NCBI RefSeq assembly: GCF_002776575.1
Contig: NZ_CP022548.1
Location: forward strand, 1,069,001 to 1,133,000
Length of the DNA: 64,000 nucleotides
Origin: Sphingorhabdus sp. YGSMI21
GTDB taxonomy: Bacteria; Pseudomonadota; Alphaproteobacteria; Sphingomonadales; Sphingomonadaceae
Direction of reading: 5' to 3'
A model generated the notes under the pieces. That model searched no databases and was not told the origin of the DNA. It was given only the letters and a program-made list of their open reading frames with translations. A program made the position numbers and the translations under genes. Position 1 is the stretch's first letter. Every line of letters begins with the position of its first letter. Positions 36,330-45,473 of the stretch are shown here, piece after piece.

Positions 36330-38519
36330 TTAAGCTGCCTGGTAGAAGCTCTCGCCCTTGTCCGCTTTCTCGCGGAAGCTCATCGGCGGTTTGAACCGTT
36401 CGCCATATTTCTGCGCGAGATTGTCAGCGATGCGGACAAAATTGTCGACGCCCATCGTGTCGATATGGCTCATCGGACCGCCGGTCCAGGGCGCAAAGCC
36501 CCAGCCGAAGATCGCGCCGAGATCGGCGGACTGCGGGTCGGAGACGACGCCCTCGTCGAAACATTGCGCGGTGGCGATCAATTGGATGAACATCAGCCGC
36601 TGCTTGACCTCTTCGACATCCGGCTGTTCTTCAGCCAGCGGGAAATGGTCGGCAAGGCCGGGCCACAATTTCTTCGAACCGTCTTCGGCATATTCGTAGA
36701 AACCACCGCCAAAGCGCCGTCCGCGCCTGTCGATCTTGTTGACCATGATTTCCATCAGATCCTCGGTACCGCTTGGAACATAGGCGTCGCCCATTTCTTC
36801 CTTGGTCGAGGTCATGATGTCATAGCCCAGCTGCAGTGTCGTTTCATCGACCACGGCGAGCGGACCGATCGGCATGCCCATGGCGATGGCGGCATTTTCG
36901 ATCAGCGCCGGCTTCACGCCTTCGGCGACCATCAGCATCGCTTCATTGGCATAAGGCGGGAAGACGCGGTTGGTGTAGAAGCCGCGGACGTCCTTGACGA
37001 CGATCGGAACCTTGCGGATCTTCGCATTATAATCGAGGGCAACGGCCAGAGCCTTGTCGCCGGTTTCGGCACCAGGGATGATTTCCAGCAACGGCATTTT
37101 CTCGACCGGCGAGAAGAAGTGCATGCCGATAAACTGGTCAGGACGTTCGCTGTTCTTGGCAAGGCCGGTGATCGGAAGGGTCGAGGTGTTGGATGCAAAG
37201 ACCACATCCTTGCCGATGACCGCTTCGGTTTTCTTGATCACATCGGCTTTGACATCGGGCCGTTCGAACACAGCCTCGATGATCAGGTCGACATCTTTCA
37301 GATCATCATAATTGTCGGTCGGGGTGATCCGCGCCATGAAGGCATCGGCTTTTTCCTGGGTCATCTTGCCGCGCTTGACGCCCTTGTCGACGATCTTCTG
37401 GCTGTAATCGATGGCCTTTTGCGCTTCCTCCATATTGCGGTCGAGGACGATGACATTCATGCCGCCCTTGGCCGTGACATGGGTGATGCCGGAACCCATC
37501 AGGCCGGCACCGAGAACGCCGACCGTCTTGATATCGGAGGGCGGAACGCCTTTCGGACGGGCCGCGCCTTTTTCCGCTGCCTGCTTGTTGATGAACAGGG
37601 TGCGGATCATATTCTTGGCTTGCGGGCCGGCGAGCAGCTTGGTGAAATATTTGCTCTCGACGCGCAAGGCGGTGTCGATCGGCAACATCGAGCCTTCGTA
37701 GAGGCAGGACAGGATCGCCTTGACCGCTTCGAAATTGCCCTTGCTCTGCTTCAGCGCGATGGCCGAGGATCCGAGATAGAGCGGCACGGCGCGGGGATCC
37801 ATCGATCCGGCACCACCGGGGAATTTATAGCCCTTCTTGTCCCATGGCGCGGACGCTTTGGGATTGGCCTTGACCCATGCTTTGGCCTTGGCAACGACTT
37901 CGTCCGCCGGGACAACTTCATCCACGATCTTCTGCGCGAGTGCAGCCTGTGGGTTCATCGGCTGGCCGGTCATGATCGCCATGCCGGCGGCCTGAAGGCC
38001 TGCGAGACGTGGCAGGCGCTGGGTGCCGCCGCCGCCTGGTAGCAGGCCAACCTGCACTTCGGGCAGGCCGAGCTGGATTTTCGGATGGTCGGCGCACACA
38101 CGATAATGGCAGGCGAGTGCCAGCTCCAGACCACCACCGAGGGCAAGGCCGTTCAGCGCGCAGGCCACTGGCTTGGCATGGGCCGTACCCTTGAGCAGTT
38201 CCTTCGCCGTATGACCGCCGGTTTCCATGCGGCGCAACATGCCGTTCAGTTCCCATGCGCTTTCAAACGCTTCGGCCATGCTGTCGGCTTTCGATGCGCC
38301 GAGCATGTTGAGATCGGCACCGGCGAGGAAACCGGATTTTTTGCCCGATGTAATCACCGCGCCCTTGATCGCGTCGTTGCTGATCAGCTCTTCGGTGAAT
38401 CCCTTGAAATCGGCGATCAGCGCCTGGTTCCAGACATTCATCGACTGGCCGGGCAGGTCGATGGTGACGAGGGCGATGCCGTCGCTGTCGATATCGACGG
38501 TAAATGTTTCGTAGCTCAT
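36330..38519 (-). CDS. fadB: fatty-acid oxidation multifunctional protein (enoyl-CoA hydratase / 3-hydroxyacyl-CoA dehydrogenase)
   Basis: This 729-aa protein has an N-terminal crotonase domain ([27 protein letters not shown]) and a C-terminal hydroxyacyl-CoA dehydrogenase ([37 protein letters not shown], with the catalytic His). It carries out steps two and three of beta-oxidation. ATG at 38519 follows AAGGAA; the longer frame runs through an intergenic palindrome. The thiolase gene lies just upstream in the same direction, giving the normal two-subunit thiolase/FadB pair. Confidence 0.93.
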   Translation of the reverse strand: MSYETFTVDIDSDGIALVTIDLPGQSMNVWNQALIADFKGFTEELISNDAIKGAVITSGKKSGFLAGADLNMLGASKADSMAEAFESAWELNGMLRRMETGGHTAKELLKGTAHAKPVACALNGLALGGGLELALACHYRVCADHPKIQLGLPEVQVGLLPGGGGTQRLPRLAGLQAAGMAIMTGQPMNPQAALAQKIVDEVVPADEVVAKAKAWVKANPKASAPWDKKGYKFPGGAGSMDPRAVPLYLGSSAIALKQSKGNFEAVKAILSCLYEGSMLPIDTALRVESKYFTKLLAGPQAKNMIRTLFINKQAAEKGAARPKGVPPSDIKTVGVLGAGLMGSGITHVTAKGGMNVIVLDRNMEEAQKAIDYSQKIVDKGVKRGKMTQEKADAFMARITPTDNYDDLKDVDLIIEAVFERPDVKADVIKKTEAVIGKDVVFASNTSTLPITGLAKNSERPDQFIGMHFFSPVEKMPLLEIIPGAETGDKALAVALDYNAKIRKVPIVVKDVRGFYTNRVFPPYANEAMLMVAEGVKPALIENAAIAMGMPIGPLAVVDETTLQLGYDIMTSTKEEMGDAYVPSGTEDLMEIMVNKIDRRGRRFGGGFYEYAEDGSKKLWPGLADHFPLAEEQPDVEEVKQRLMFIQLIATAQCFDEGVVSDPQSADLGAIFGWGFAPWTGGPMSHIDTMGVDNFVRIADNLAQKYGERFKPPMSFREKADKGESFYQAA

Positions 38520-38534
38520 GTTTTTTCCTTTCCT

Positions 38535-38620
38535 GTTCTCCTGCGAAGGCAGGAGTCCATCTCCGGATTGTTGTGCCTGGCACGAACGGGAGATGGGCCC
38601 CTGCCTGCGCAGGGGCACTG
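38535..38620. repeat. CTCCTGCGAAGGCAGGAG-type palindrome in the fadB-thiolase gap
   Basis: Two hairpins (38538-38555 and 38597-38616) flank the inverse copies CCATCTCC (38557-38564) and GGAGATGG (38589-38596). This is a fourth extragenic repeat type within 10 kb. It lies between two genes that should be co-transcribed and may affect their ratio. Confidence 0.75.
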
Positions 38621-38632
38621 CAATCTGTGTTC

Positions 38633-39847
38633 CTAGTTCACGCGCTCGATAATCGTGGCAATACCCATGCCGCCGCCGATGCACAGCGTCGAAAGGGCGG
38701 TGGACTTGCCGGAGCGTTCGAGCTCGTCAAGCGCGGTGCCGAGGATCATCGCGCCGGTCGCGCCGAGCGGATGGCCCATGGCGATCGCGCCGCCGTTGAC
38801 GTTGATGTCGCTATGGTCGACCTTCATCGCGTCCATGAAGCGCAGGACGACGGCAGCAAAGGCTTCGTTCAGTTCCCACAGATCGATGTCCTTCGCGGTC
38901 ATGCCGGCGCGATCGAGCGCCTTTTTCGCGGCAAATTCCGGACCGGTGAGCATGATTGTTGGCTCCGAACCGATGGACGCCATCGAAATGATGCGGGCGC
39001 GTGGCTTGAGACCGTATTTCTCGCCGGCCATTGCGTTTCCGATCAATACGGCGGCCGAACCGTCGACGATACCGGAGCTGTTGCCCGCGTGATGGACATG
39101 GTTGATCTTCTCGATCTCGGCATGTTTGAGGATGGCGACATCGTCAAAGCCGGGCATTTGTTCGCCCATCATCTGGAATGCGGGGCCGAGGGCACCGAGC
39201 GACTGCATATCGGTTTCGGGGCGCATCAGTTCGTCATGGTCGAGCACGACTTCACCAATGACATCGCGGATCGGCAGGATCGATTTGGCGAAGCGTTTCT
39301 CGTCCCACGCCTTGGCAGCGCGTTTCTGGCTTTCGACGGCATAGGCGTCGACATCATCGCGGCTATAGCCATATTTGGTGGCGATCAGATCGGCGGAAAT
39401 GCCCTGTGGCACGAAATATTCCTGAAAGACGAGGGTCGGGTCGGCCATGCCGCCGAGACCGTCGCTGCCCATCGGGATGCGGGACATGGATTCGATGCCG
39501 CCGCCGACGGCCAGATCGGTTTCGCCGGAGCAGACCTTGCCCGCCGCGATATTCACCGCTTCCAGACCGGACCCGCAGAAGCGGTTGACCTGGATCGCCG
39601 AGGTGGTGTCGGCATAGCCGGCTTTCAGCGCTGCCATGCGGCTGATGACCGCGCCCTGCTCGCCCACGGGAGAGACGCAGCCAAAGGCGATGTCCTCGAC
39701 TTCGTGGCCCTCGAGTTCGTTGCGGTCGTTGATCGATGCCAGCACCTGGGCGGACAGATCAAGAGCGGTGATTTCATGCAGGGCGCCGTCATTGCGGCCC
39801 TTGCCGCGCGGGGATCGCACTGCGTCATAGATAAAGGCTTCGGTCAT
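38633..39847 (-). CDS. acetyl-CoA C-acyltransferase (thiolase)
   Basis: This 404-aa thiolase has the acylated Cys91 (NRFCGSGLE), the His in GGAIAMGHPLGATGA and the C-terminal catalytic Cys (LCIGGGMG). It cleaves 3-ketoacyl-CoA in beta-oxidation. ATG at 39847 follows GAGGAACC. It is the first gene of the thiolase-fadB unit; the dyad at 39922-39937 lies about 75 bp upstream of its start. Confidence 0.94.
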   Translation of the reverse strand: MTEAFIYDAVRSPRGKGRNDGALHEITALDLSAQVLASINDRNELEGHEVEDIAFGCVSPVGEQGAVISRMAALKAGYADTTSAIQVNRFCGSGLEAVNIAAGKVCSGETDLAVGGGIESMSRIPMGSDGLGGMADPTLVFQEYFVPQGISADLIATKYGYSRDDVDAYAVESQKRAAKAWDEKRFAKSILPIRDVIGEVVLDHDELMRPETDMQSLGALGPAFQMMGEQMPGFDDVAILKHAEIEKINHVHHAGNSSGIVDGSAAVLIGNAMAGEKYGLKPRARIISMASIGSEPTIMLTGPEFAAKKALDRAGMTAKDIDLWELNEAFAAVVLRFMDAMKVDHSDINVNGGAIAMGHPLGATGAMILGTALDELERSGKSTALSTLCIGGGMGIATIIERVN

Positions 39848-39921
39848 TGGGGTTCCTCTTGCTGGAAGAATTGGAAGGATATGGCGCAATGCTAATGGTG
39901 CGCTGCAGCACAGTCAAGCAG

Positions 39922-39937
39922 TTTACGTAAACGTCAA
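39922..39937. promoter_or_regulatory. LiuR-like dyad upstream of the thiolase gene
   Basis: TTTACGTAAACGTCAA is a dyad (TTTACG / CGTCAA, one mismatch) that resembles the published LiuR-type (MerR family) motif for fatty-acid and branched-chain catabolic genes. GTCAAGC also occurs as a direct repeat on both sides (39913 and 39933). No regulator gene of this type is in the window. Confidence 0.5.
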
Positions 39938-39986
39938 GCTAGCCAGGTGGCGACTCGCCCCCTGACCGGCGCTATTCCGCTATAAA

Positions 39987-41147
39987 CTATTCGAGGATCG
40001 ATTGATATTTCTGGCTGAAAACGTCGCGGCCGATGATGTAGCGCATGATCTCGCTCGACCCGGCGTAGATGCGGCTCATCCGGGCGTCGGTGAAGATCCG
40101 GCTGATTTCATATTCTTTCATATAGCCGGCGCCGCCGTGCAGCTGCAGCCCGAGATCGGCCATTTCCCACTCGATCTCGCTGCCGAGCATCTTGCCCTTG
40201 GCGGCCATATTGGCGGTCAGCCCGCCCTGGTTGTGGATGTCGATACAATGGTCGACATAGACCTGGAACATGTCGATTTTTGCGTCCATTTCGGCCATTT
40301 TGAACTGGGTATTCTGCATATCCGACAATTTTTTGCCGAAAACATCCCGTTCCATGACAAATTCGCGCGTCACGTCAAATGCCCGCCGCGCCGATGCAGC
40401 ATAGCCGACCATCCCGATCAGCCGTTCCTCGGCCAGCCCTTCCATCAGATGGATGAAGCCCTTGCCCGGCGTGCCCAGCGTATTTTCCTTGGGGATTTTG
40501 ACATTGTTGAAAAACAGCTCGGCCGTGTCCTGCGCGTGCAGTCCGATCTTCTCCAGATTCTGGCCGCGCTCGAAGCCTTCCATGCCGCGCTCGACGATCA
40601 GCAGCACCATCGCATGCTTGTCATCGACACCGTCGATCTTGGCCGCGACGACGACCACGTCCGCGTTGATGCCGTTGGAGATATAGGTTTTCGATCCGTT
40701 GAGCAGCCAATGATCGCCCATGTCCTTTGCCATGGACTTCATGCCCGAAAGATCACTACCGGCACCCGGTTCGGTCATTGCAACGGCGAGGATCGTCTCG
40801 CCGCTGACGCATTTCGGCAGGAAGCGCTCGCGCTGTTCTTCATTGCCGATATTCTGCAAATAGGGTCCGACCAGCCGGCTGTGCAGCGTATTATACCATT
40901 CGGCGCAGCCCGCGCGAACGGTTTCCTCGATGATGATCTGCTCGTAGCGGAAGTCATTGTCGCCCATGCCGCCATATTTCTCGTCCGGCCAGATCATCAG
41001 AAAGCCCTGGTCGCCCGCCTTCTTGAATATCTCGCGGTCAACGATCCCGGCTTCGCGGAATTCGTCCATCCGGGGGGCGACTTCGTCGGCGAGGAAGCGG
41101 CGATAGGCATCGCGGAACATATGCTGTTCTTCGGTAAATTGGCGCAT
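39987..41147 (-). CDS. acyl-CoA dehydrogenase
   Basis: This 386-aa flavoprotein has the FAD/substrate segments AVAMTEPGAGSDLSGM and WLLNGSKTYISNGINAD, helix G, and the C-terminal RIYAGSSEIMRYIIGRD. The position that holds the catalytic Glu in medium- and short-chain enzymes is Ala (YAG), as in LCAD and isovaleryl-CoA dehydrogenase, where the base comes from helix G. It performs the first beta-oxidation step. It precedes the thiolase-fadB set in the same direction with a 139-bp gap. Confidence 0.92.
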   Translation of the reverse strand: MRQFTEEQHMFRDAYRRFLADEVAPRMDEFREAGIVDREIFKKAGDQGFLMIWPDEKYGGMGDNDFRYEQIIIEETVRAGCAEWYNTLHSRLVGPYLQNIGNEEQRERFLPKCVSGETILAVAMTEPGAGSDLSGMKSMAKDMGDHWLLNGSKTYISNGINADVVVVAAKIDGVDDKHAMVLLIVERGMEGFERGQNLEKIGLHAQDTAELFFNNVKIPKENTLGTPGKGFIHLMEGLAEERLIGMVGYAASARRAFDVTREFVMERDVFGKKLSDMQNTQFKMAEMDAKIDMFQVYVDHCIDIHNQGGLTANMAAKGKMLGSEIEWEMADLGLQLHGGAGYMKEYEISRIFTDARMSRIYAGSSEIMRYIIGRDVFSQKYQSILE

Positions 41148-41300
41148 GGGATAATCCTTTGGTCGGTGGAGAGGCGAGCGCGCTCGAGGCCCGCTCGTTG
41201 CAACCGGTCTTAATGTCGCAAATTTAATCGGTCAATTAAGAAACAATTCTGTTGCAAAAGTCCGTTGCAATTGCCCTCCAACCCTCGTTATGGCGTCCTT

Positions 41301-41867
41301 GTGAAACAGACAAAGAAACCGTTCATTCTCGGCATTGGTGGTACCACCAGTCCGTCCTCCTCGACCGAAGTCGCGCTGGCAATTTCCCTGCAGGCAGCCG
41401 AGGCGGCCGGAGCAGAAACCGAATTGTTCGGTTCGGACCGTCTGATGGCGTTGCCGCATTATCGGTCGGATCCGGCCGGTCTGAACCAGACCGGCAAGGA
41501 TCTTGTCGAGCTGGTACGCCGCGCCGACGGTTTTCTGATTTCGAGTCCGGGCTATCATGGCACCATCTCGGGTCTGGTTAAAAACGCGATAGACTATATC
41601 GAGGAAACATCGACCGATGATCGGGTCTATCTGGATGGCTTGCCCATCGGACTGATCGTGACGGCTTACGGCTGGCAGGCGGTGGGCAGCACCCTCGCCG
41701 CGTTGCGTTCGATCGTCCACGCCCTGCGTGGCTGGCCGACTCCGCTGGGTGTCGGGATCAATGCCTCGGGTGGGATATTCAGCCAAGGGATTTGCACCGA
41801 CGAATCTGTGAATGACCAACTGAAAATGGTTGCCCAGCAAGTGATGCTGAGGGCTGAAGCGCGCTAG
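41301..41867 (+). CDS. NADPH-dependent FMN reductase
   Basis: This 188-aa flavodoxin-like protein has LGIGGTTSPSSSTEVALAI (phosphate-binding loop region), SSPGYHGTISGLVKNAIDYIE and the C-terminal helix. Family members (SsuE/ArsH/chromate reductase types) supply reduced FMN or reduce quinones. The start is GTG at 41301; an upstream TTG frame has no ribosome-binding site. It diverges from the acyl-CoA dehydrogenase gene across 153 bp and converges on the TonB-receptor gene. Confidence 0.85.
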   Translation: MKQTKKPFILGIGGTTSPSSSTEVALAISLQAAEAAGAETELFGSDRLMALPHYRSDPAGLNQTGKDLVELVRRADGFLISSPGYHGTISGLVKNAIDYIEETSTDDRVYLDGLPIGLIVTAYGWQAVGSTLAALRSIVHALRGWPTPLGVGINASGGIFSQGICTDESVNDQLKMVAQQVMLRAEAR

Positions 41868-42008
41868 AGCAACCTTGGCGGCCCAGTGCCCGGAAGCACC
41901 GGGCGTCCTGTCAAATCCGGTCTGAATTTTGCCGAGCCTCCGGCCCTAAATGGCTGCGCGGTAGAGGCTGTAGCATTTTCCCGGTTGGCGGCGGAGCACG
42001 CCGCAATG

Positions 42009-42042
42009 AAAAACGGCGGCGCTTTGCAGCACCGCCGTTTTC
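42009..42042. terminator. bidirectional terminator between FMN reductase and TonB-receptor genes
   Basis: AAAACGGCGG (42010-42019) and CCGCCGTTTT (42032-42041) form a perfect 10-bp stem around a 12-nt loop, with A and T tracts at the ends that serve both convergent genes. Confidence 0.8.
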
Positions 42043-42099
42043 CTTTGTCCTGTGGACCGGTGCAATGATCAATCACACCGGGCCGGAGAGCTTTCCGGC

Positions 42100-44616
42100 T
42101 TAGTAGCCGAAGATCAGCGAGATGCTAGCGGCGCGTGGAGCACCGATCTGCACGAACGGCGAGTTGCCGTCGAGGTCGCCGCCAAAGCCGCCGACATAGA
42201 GTTCGTCGAACAGATTGGTCACGTTCAGCTGAAGCGCAACATCGTCACCGAACGGGTTCTGCGTGATCGTCCAGCGCAGGTCGAGGTCGACCAGCGTGTA
42301 GCCACCGACAGAGCGTTCGTTGGTGTCATTCACCCAGCGTTTGCCGGTGTGCTTGACCTGGGCACCCAGTTCAAAGTCACCAAACCGCTGCTGCACACGG
42401 GCGCCAACGGTCCACAGCGGAGCGCCACTCTCGTTCTTGCCTGCGGTCAGGGCGAAGATCGGATCGCCAACAGCGGTACATTGCGCAACGCCATCGGTCA
42501 GATCGTCTGCGGTGCAATTGCCGGTCTGGACATTATCCTTGATTTCCGACTCGTTGATCGAACCGAAGAGATAAACCATTGTGTCACGTGTGGGTGTCCA
42601 TGCGATCGAACCATCCAGACCATATTTGTCGACGCGACCCAGATTCCGGAAGATTGTTTCTTCCAGAAGCGGGTTATAGGCCGAGGCCAGACGGTTGTTG
42701 TAGCGCGTGAACCAGCCAGCGAACTGGGCCTGTATGTTACCGGTCTGGTAACGCAGTCCGAGATCGAGGCTGTCGGTGGTTTCCGGAACCGGCTGTACGC
42801 CCGGCGCATCTTCAGGGAAGTAAAGCGAGTCATACAGTGGATCGGTTGCCGGTACCGAGAGGCCCTTGGCATAGTTTGCAAATACCGATGCGCTTCCGAA
42901 AGCATAAGTCAGGCCGACATTCGGCAGAATGTCGTCATATTTATATGTACGCGACGTAGGCAGGGCCGAACCGCTGGCATCGTTGGTTACCGGATCGTAC
43001 ACATATGGGTTTGCTGCTTCATAGGCGGCACTGGTTCCACCTATGCAATCGAGGAAACCGCTGGCTGAGGTCGTGTAGCAATTCTGGTTCAGCTCGCGCG
43101 TGAAAAATGGTGCACGCAGGCCGAGGACCGCAGTGAGGTCACCGAAATTACCGCGATATTCACCGGAAATCTGATGCAGGGTTGCATAAGACTGACGGTC
43201 ACGCTTGTTGAGTTCGAAGCCGTCAACCGTCACCAGGCCATCGTTGACCGGGAAAACATCGGCGATCTCACCGTTGAGCAGAGCGACCGAAGTCTGGCCC
43301 GTCTGACGGTGGTTGGCATCGTCATAAGTATAAGCGAGACGGAAACGGTGGTCCGGGTTGAGCTCATAGGAGAGGTTCGAAATCACGCCAAAACGCCGGG
43401 TGCGGGTCTGGCTTGGATCGTGGCCGGTTACTTCGTCAAGCGTATCGCCGTCACCATTGAGATCGCGACCGAAATAATAACGTCCGCGGATGAAGCCGGT
43501 CATTTCGACGCCGCCTACGTTGCGGGTCTGCTCGAGCAGCTCTTCGTCACCGCCGCCATTGGCTTTCACATATTGGAAGCTTGGGTCGACCGAGAGCACC
43601 AGACCATCGGTCAATGTGAAGCGCGATGCGCCACGGATATTGCCGGTGTTCGAAGGGTTGTAACGACGGTCAAATTCCGCGCCGCAATTGTTGTCAACCT
43701 GGGCGGTGCCGGCTTGTGGCAAGTCGACCGTGCAAGGATAGTTGATATCGTAGAAGCGGTCTGCCTTCGTTGTGGGGAAGCTGTCCAGCGAGAAGGAACC
43801 GAAGAAGTTGTTGCGGTTTTCGTTATAGTGACCGGCCACGGCGATGAAGTCGCCGTCGCTGCCGATATCCTGCCAGATACGGCTATTATATTGCTGCTTC
43901 TCGACAATGCCGTAATTGTTGAACGGATTGTTGTAGCGCGTGTAGCTTGCCGAAACGAATGCCTTGGTACCGAAACCGGTAAGGTCGCCGGTATCGATCA
44001 TGCCAAAGCCACGAACATAGAGACGGTCGCGGTTGCCATTGTCACCTTTTGCAAAGGTGCTGCCGGTTGAAAGCGTGCCGGTGAGCTTGAATTCGTCGCT
44101 CGGCTCGCGGGTACGAAGGTTGATCGTGCCACCGACTGCGGAAGCGGTCGGGCTGTCGACGTCGGTTACGCCCAGGTTTACGTTAACCTGCTCGATGATT
44201 TCCGAATCGACCTGCTGGTTGGTATATAGCGCGTAGTTGCCCGAATCGTTGAGTGGCAAACCGTCCAGCGTCTGCGAAATACGGTCGTCGCTGAAACCGC
44301 GAATCGTGAACGAGCCGCCGGAAGAACCCCAGGGATCGTTATTCTGGAAGCTGACGCCTGGAACGAGGTTTACGATGTCATTGACCGTCTGGCCCGGGCG
44401 CTGGCGCCGGATGATTTCTTCCTCGAGAACCTGTTTCGCCTTTGGCGTGTTGGGAATTTCTACACCGCCAACATCGCTTGATCTGCCGCCGGTGACGACG
44501 ATGACGTCATTTTCGAAATCCAGCGTACCGGTGGACTGTGCCGCCGCCGGTGTGGCAAAAATGCCTGCTGTGGAAAGGCTGACAACGCTGACAGCCAGAA
44601 GATATTTGATTTTCAT
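42100..44616 (-). CDS. TonB-dependent outer-membrane receptor
   Basis: This 838-aa protein has a signal peptide (ending PAAAQ), a plug domain (about 35-180; VIVVTGGRSSD, PGQTVNDIVNLVPGVSF, GSFTIRGFSDDRISQTLDGLPLND) and a 22-strand barrel ending in PRAASISLIFGY with the terminal aromatic residue. It takes up a large substrate, powered by TonB-ExbBD. Nothing adjacent identifies the substrate: no regulator, periplasmic binding protein or hydrolase belongs to the same unit. Confidence 0.93.
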   Translation of the reverse strand: MKIKYLLAVSVVSLSTAGIFATPAAAQSTGTLDFENDVIVVTGGRSSDVGGVEIPNTPKAKQVLEEEIIRRQRPGQTVNDIVNLVPGVSFQNNDPWGSSGGSFTIRGFSDDRISQTLDGLPLNDSGNYALYTNQQVDSEIIEQVNVNLGVTDVDSPTASAVGGTINLRTREPSDEFKLTGTLSTGSTFAKGDNGNRDRLYVRGFGMIDTGDLTGFGTKAFVSASYTRYNNPFNNYGIVEKQQYNSRIWQDIGSDGDFIAVAGHYNENRNNFFGSFSLDSFPTTKADRFYDINYPCTVDLPQAGTAQVDNNCGAEFDRRYNPSNTGNIRGASRFTLTDGLVLSVDPSFQYVKANGGGDEELLEQTRNVGGVEMTGFIRGRYYFGRDLNGDGDTLDEVTGHDPSQTRTRRFGVISNLSYELNPDHRFRLAYTYDDANHRQTGQTSVALLNGEIADVFPVNDGLVTVDGFELNKRDRQSYATLHQISGEYRGNFGDLTAVLGLRAPFFTRELNQNCYTTSASGFLDCIGGTSAAYEAANPYVYDPVTNDASGSALPTSRTYKYDDILPNVGLTYAFGSASVFANYAKGLSVPATDPLYDSLYFPEDAPGVQPVPETTDSLDLGLRYQTGNIQAQFAGWFTRYNNRLASAYNPLLEETIFRNLGRVDKYGLDGSIAWTPTRDTMVYLFGSINESEIKDNVQTGNCTADDLTDGVAQCTAVGDPIFALTAGKNESGAPLWTVGARVQQRFGDFELGAQVKHTGKRWVNDTNERSVGGYTLVDLDLRWTITQNPFGDDVALQLNVTNLFDELYVGGFGGDLDGNSPFVQIGAPRAASISLIFGY

Positions 44617-44760
44617 GATATGATTTCCCCGTTCATGAACCGCATTAAAAAAATGGTCTTATGGTGATTGCTGGCAAAATTAATACGCTGCCAGACCAAA
44701 GCACGAGCAGCCCTAGGGGCCATTAATGACAGTTTTATCTCAATTGAAACGAGAAATGCC

Positions 44761-44792
44761 GCAATGCAGCATTTTACTTTTGCAACGCAGCA
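44761..44792. promoter_or_regulatory. direct repeats upstream of the TonB-receptor gene
   Basis: GCAATGCAGCA (44761-44771) and GCAACGCAGCA (44782-44792) differ by one base and are exactly 21 bp apart, two helix turns. They lie about 145-175 bp upstream of the start, in a 236-bp gap otherwise free of features. This is a plausible regulator-binding pair. Confidence 0.45.
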
Positions 44793-44852
44793 ATCTTGCC
44801 CGGCTGAATTGGCGGCAGCCCGGCCCTATCCAGCGTGAGTGGTTCGATTAGC

Positions 44853-45473
44853 TTACTGATTTTGCACTGATATTTTTGACAGGATCAGGCGAAGCGGCTG
44901 TTCATAGTGGGATTGGCACTGTTGCGAATTTATCACGATATCTGCATGTGACTTTGACGGTTCGACATGCAGATCGTGCATCGGCCCCACCTGATTGGCA
45001 AATTGTTCGCGCACCGATTGGGCGCTGCGTCCTCTTTCGCGTACGTCGCGTTCGAGCCTGCGGGCAAAGCGGGTGTCGGAATCACATTCGACGAAAATGC
45101 TGAGGTCCAGCAGTTCGCGCAGCGGCCGGTGCTGCAGAATCAATATGCCGTCGACCAGAATGACCGGGCGTGATTCGGTTCGCCGGGTTTCCGCCTTCGG
45201 CATATGGGTCGGGAAATCATAGAGCGGCCGATCGATTGCCTGGCCGTTCTTGAGCTGCGCAAGCTGTTCGCACAGATTTTCAAAATCCACTGCGTTGGGG
45301 TGATCGAAATTGGGGCCACCCTTGCCTTGCGGCGCATCGCCGAGGCCGAAGAAATAGTCGTCCTGCGGCAGGATCACGCACTGATCGGGACCGAGCGCTT
45401 CGAACAGCAGCTGCGTCAGGGTCGATTTCCCGGAACAGCTGCCGCCGCTGATGCCAACGACTGTTGCGGTCAT
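44853..45473 (-). CDS. udk: uridine kinase
   Basis: This 206-aa P-loop kinase (GGSCSGKST, 10-18) has DDYFF, NFDHPNAVDFE and YDFPTHMP, all family features, and VDGILILQ. It phosphorylates uridine and cytidine to the monophosphates in salvage. It is the last gene of a leftward nucleoside cluster and overlaps the preceding 2-oxoglutarate oxygenase by 4 bp. Confidence 0.92.
   Translation of the reverse strand: MTATVVGISGGSCSGKSTLTQLLFEALGPDQCVILPQDDYFFGLGDAPQGKGGPNFDHPNAVDFENLCEQLAQLKNGQAIDRPLYDFPTHMPKAETRRTESRPVILVDGILILQHRPLRELLDLSIFVECDSDTRFARRLERDVRERGRSAQSVREQFANQVGPMHDLHVEPSKSHADIVINSQQCQSHYEQPLRLILSKISVQNQ

Noticed and set aside
42580..42595. CACGTG core in the TonB-receptor gene as a fourth parS
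   Set aside because: TGTGTCACGTGTGGGT keeps only the left arm; the right arm is not an inverse copy, and it is 24 kb from the parS cluster.
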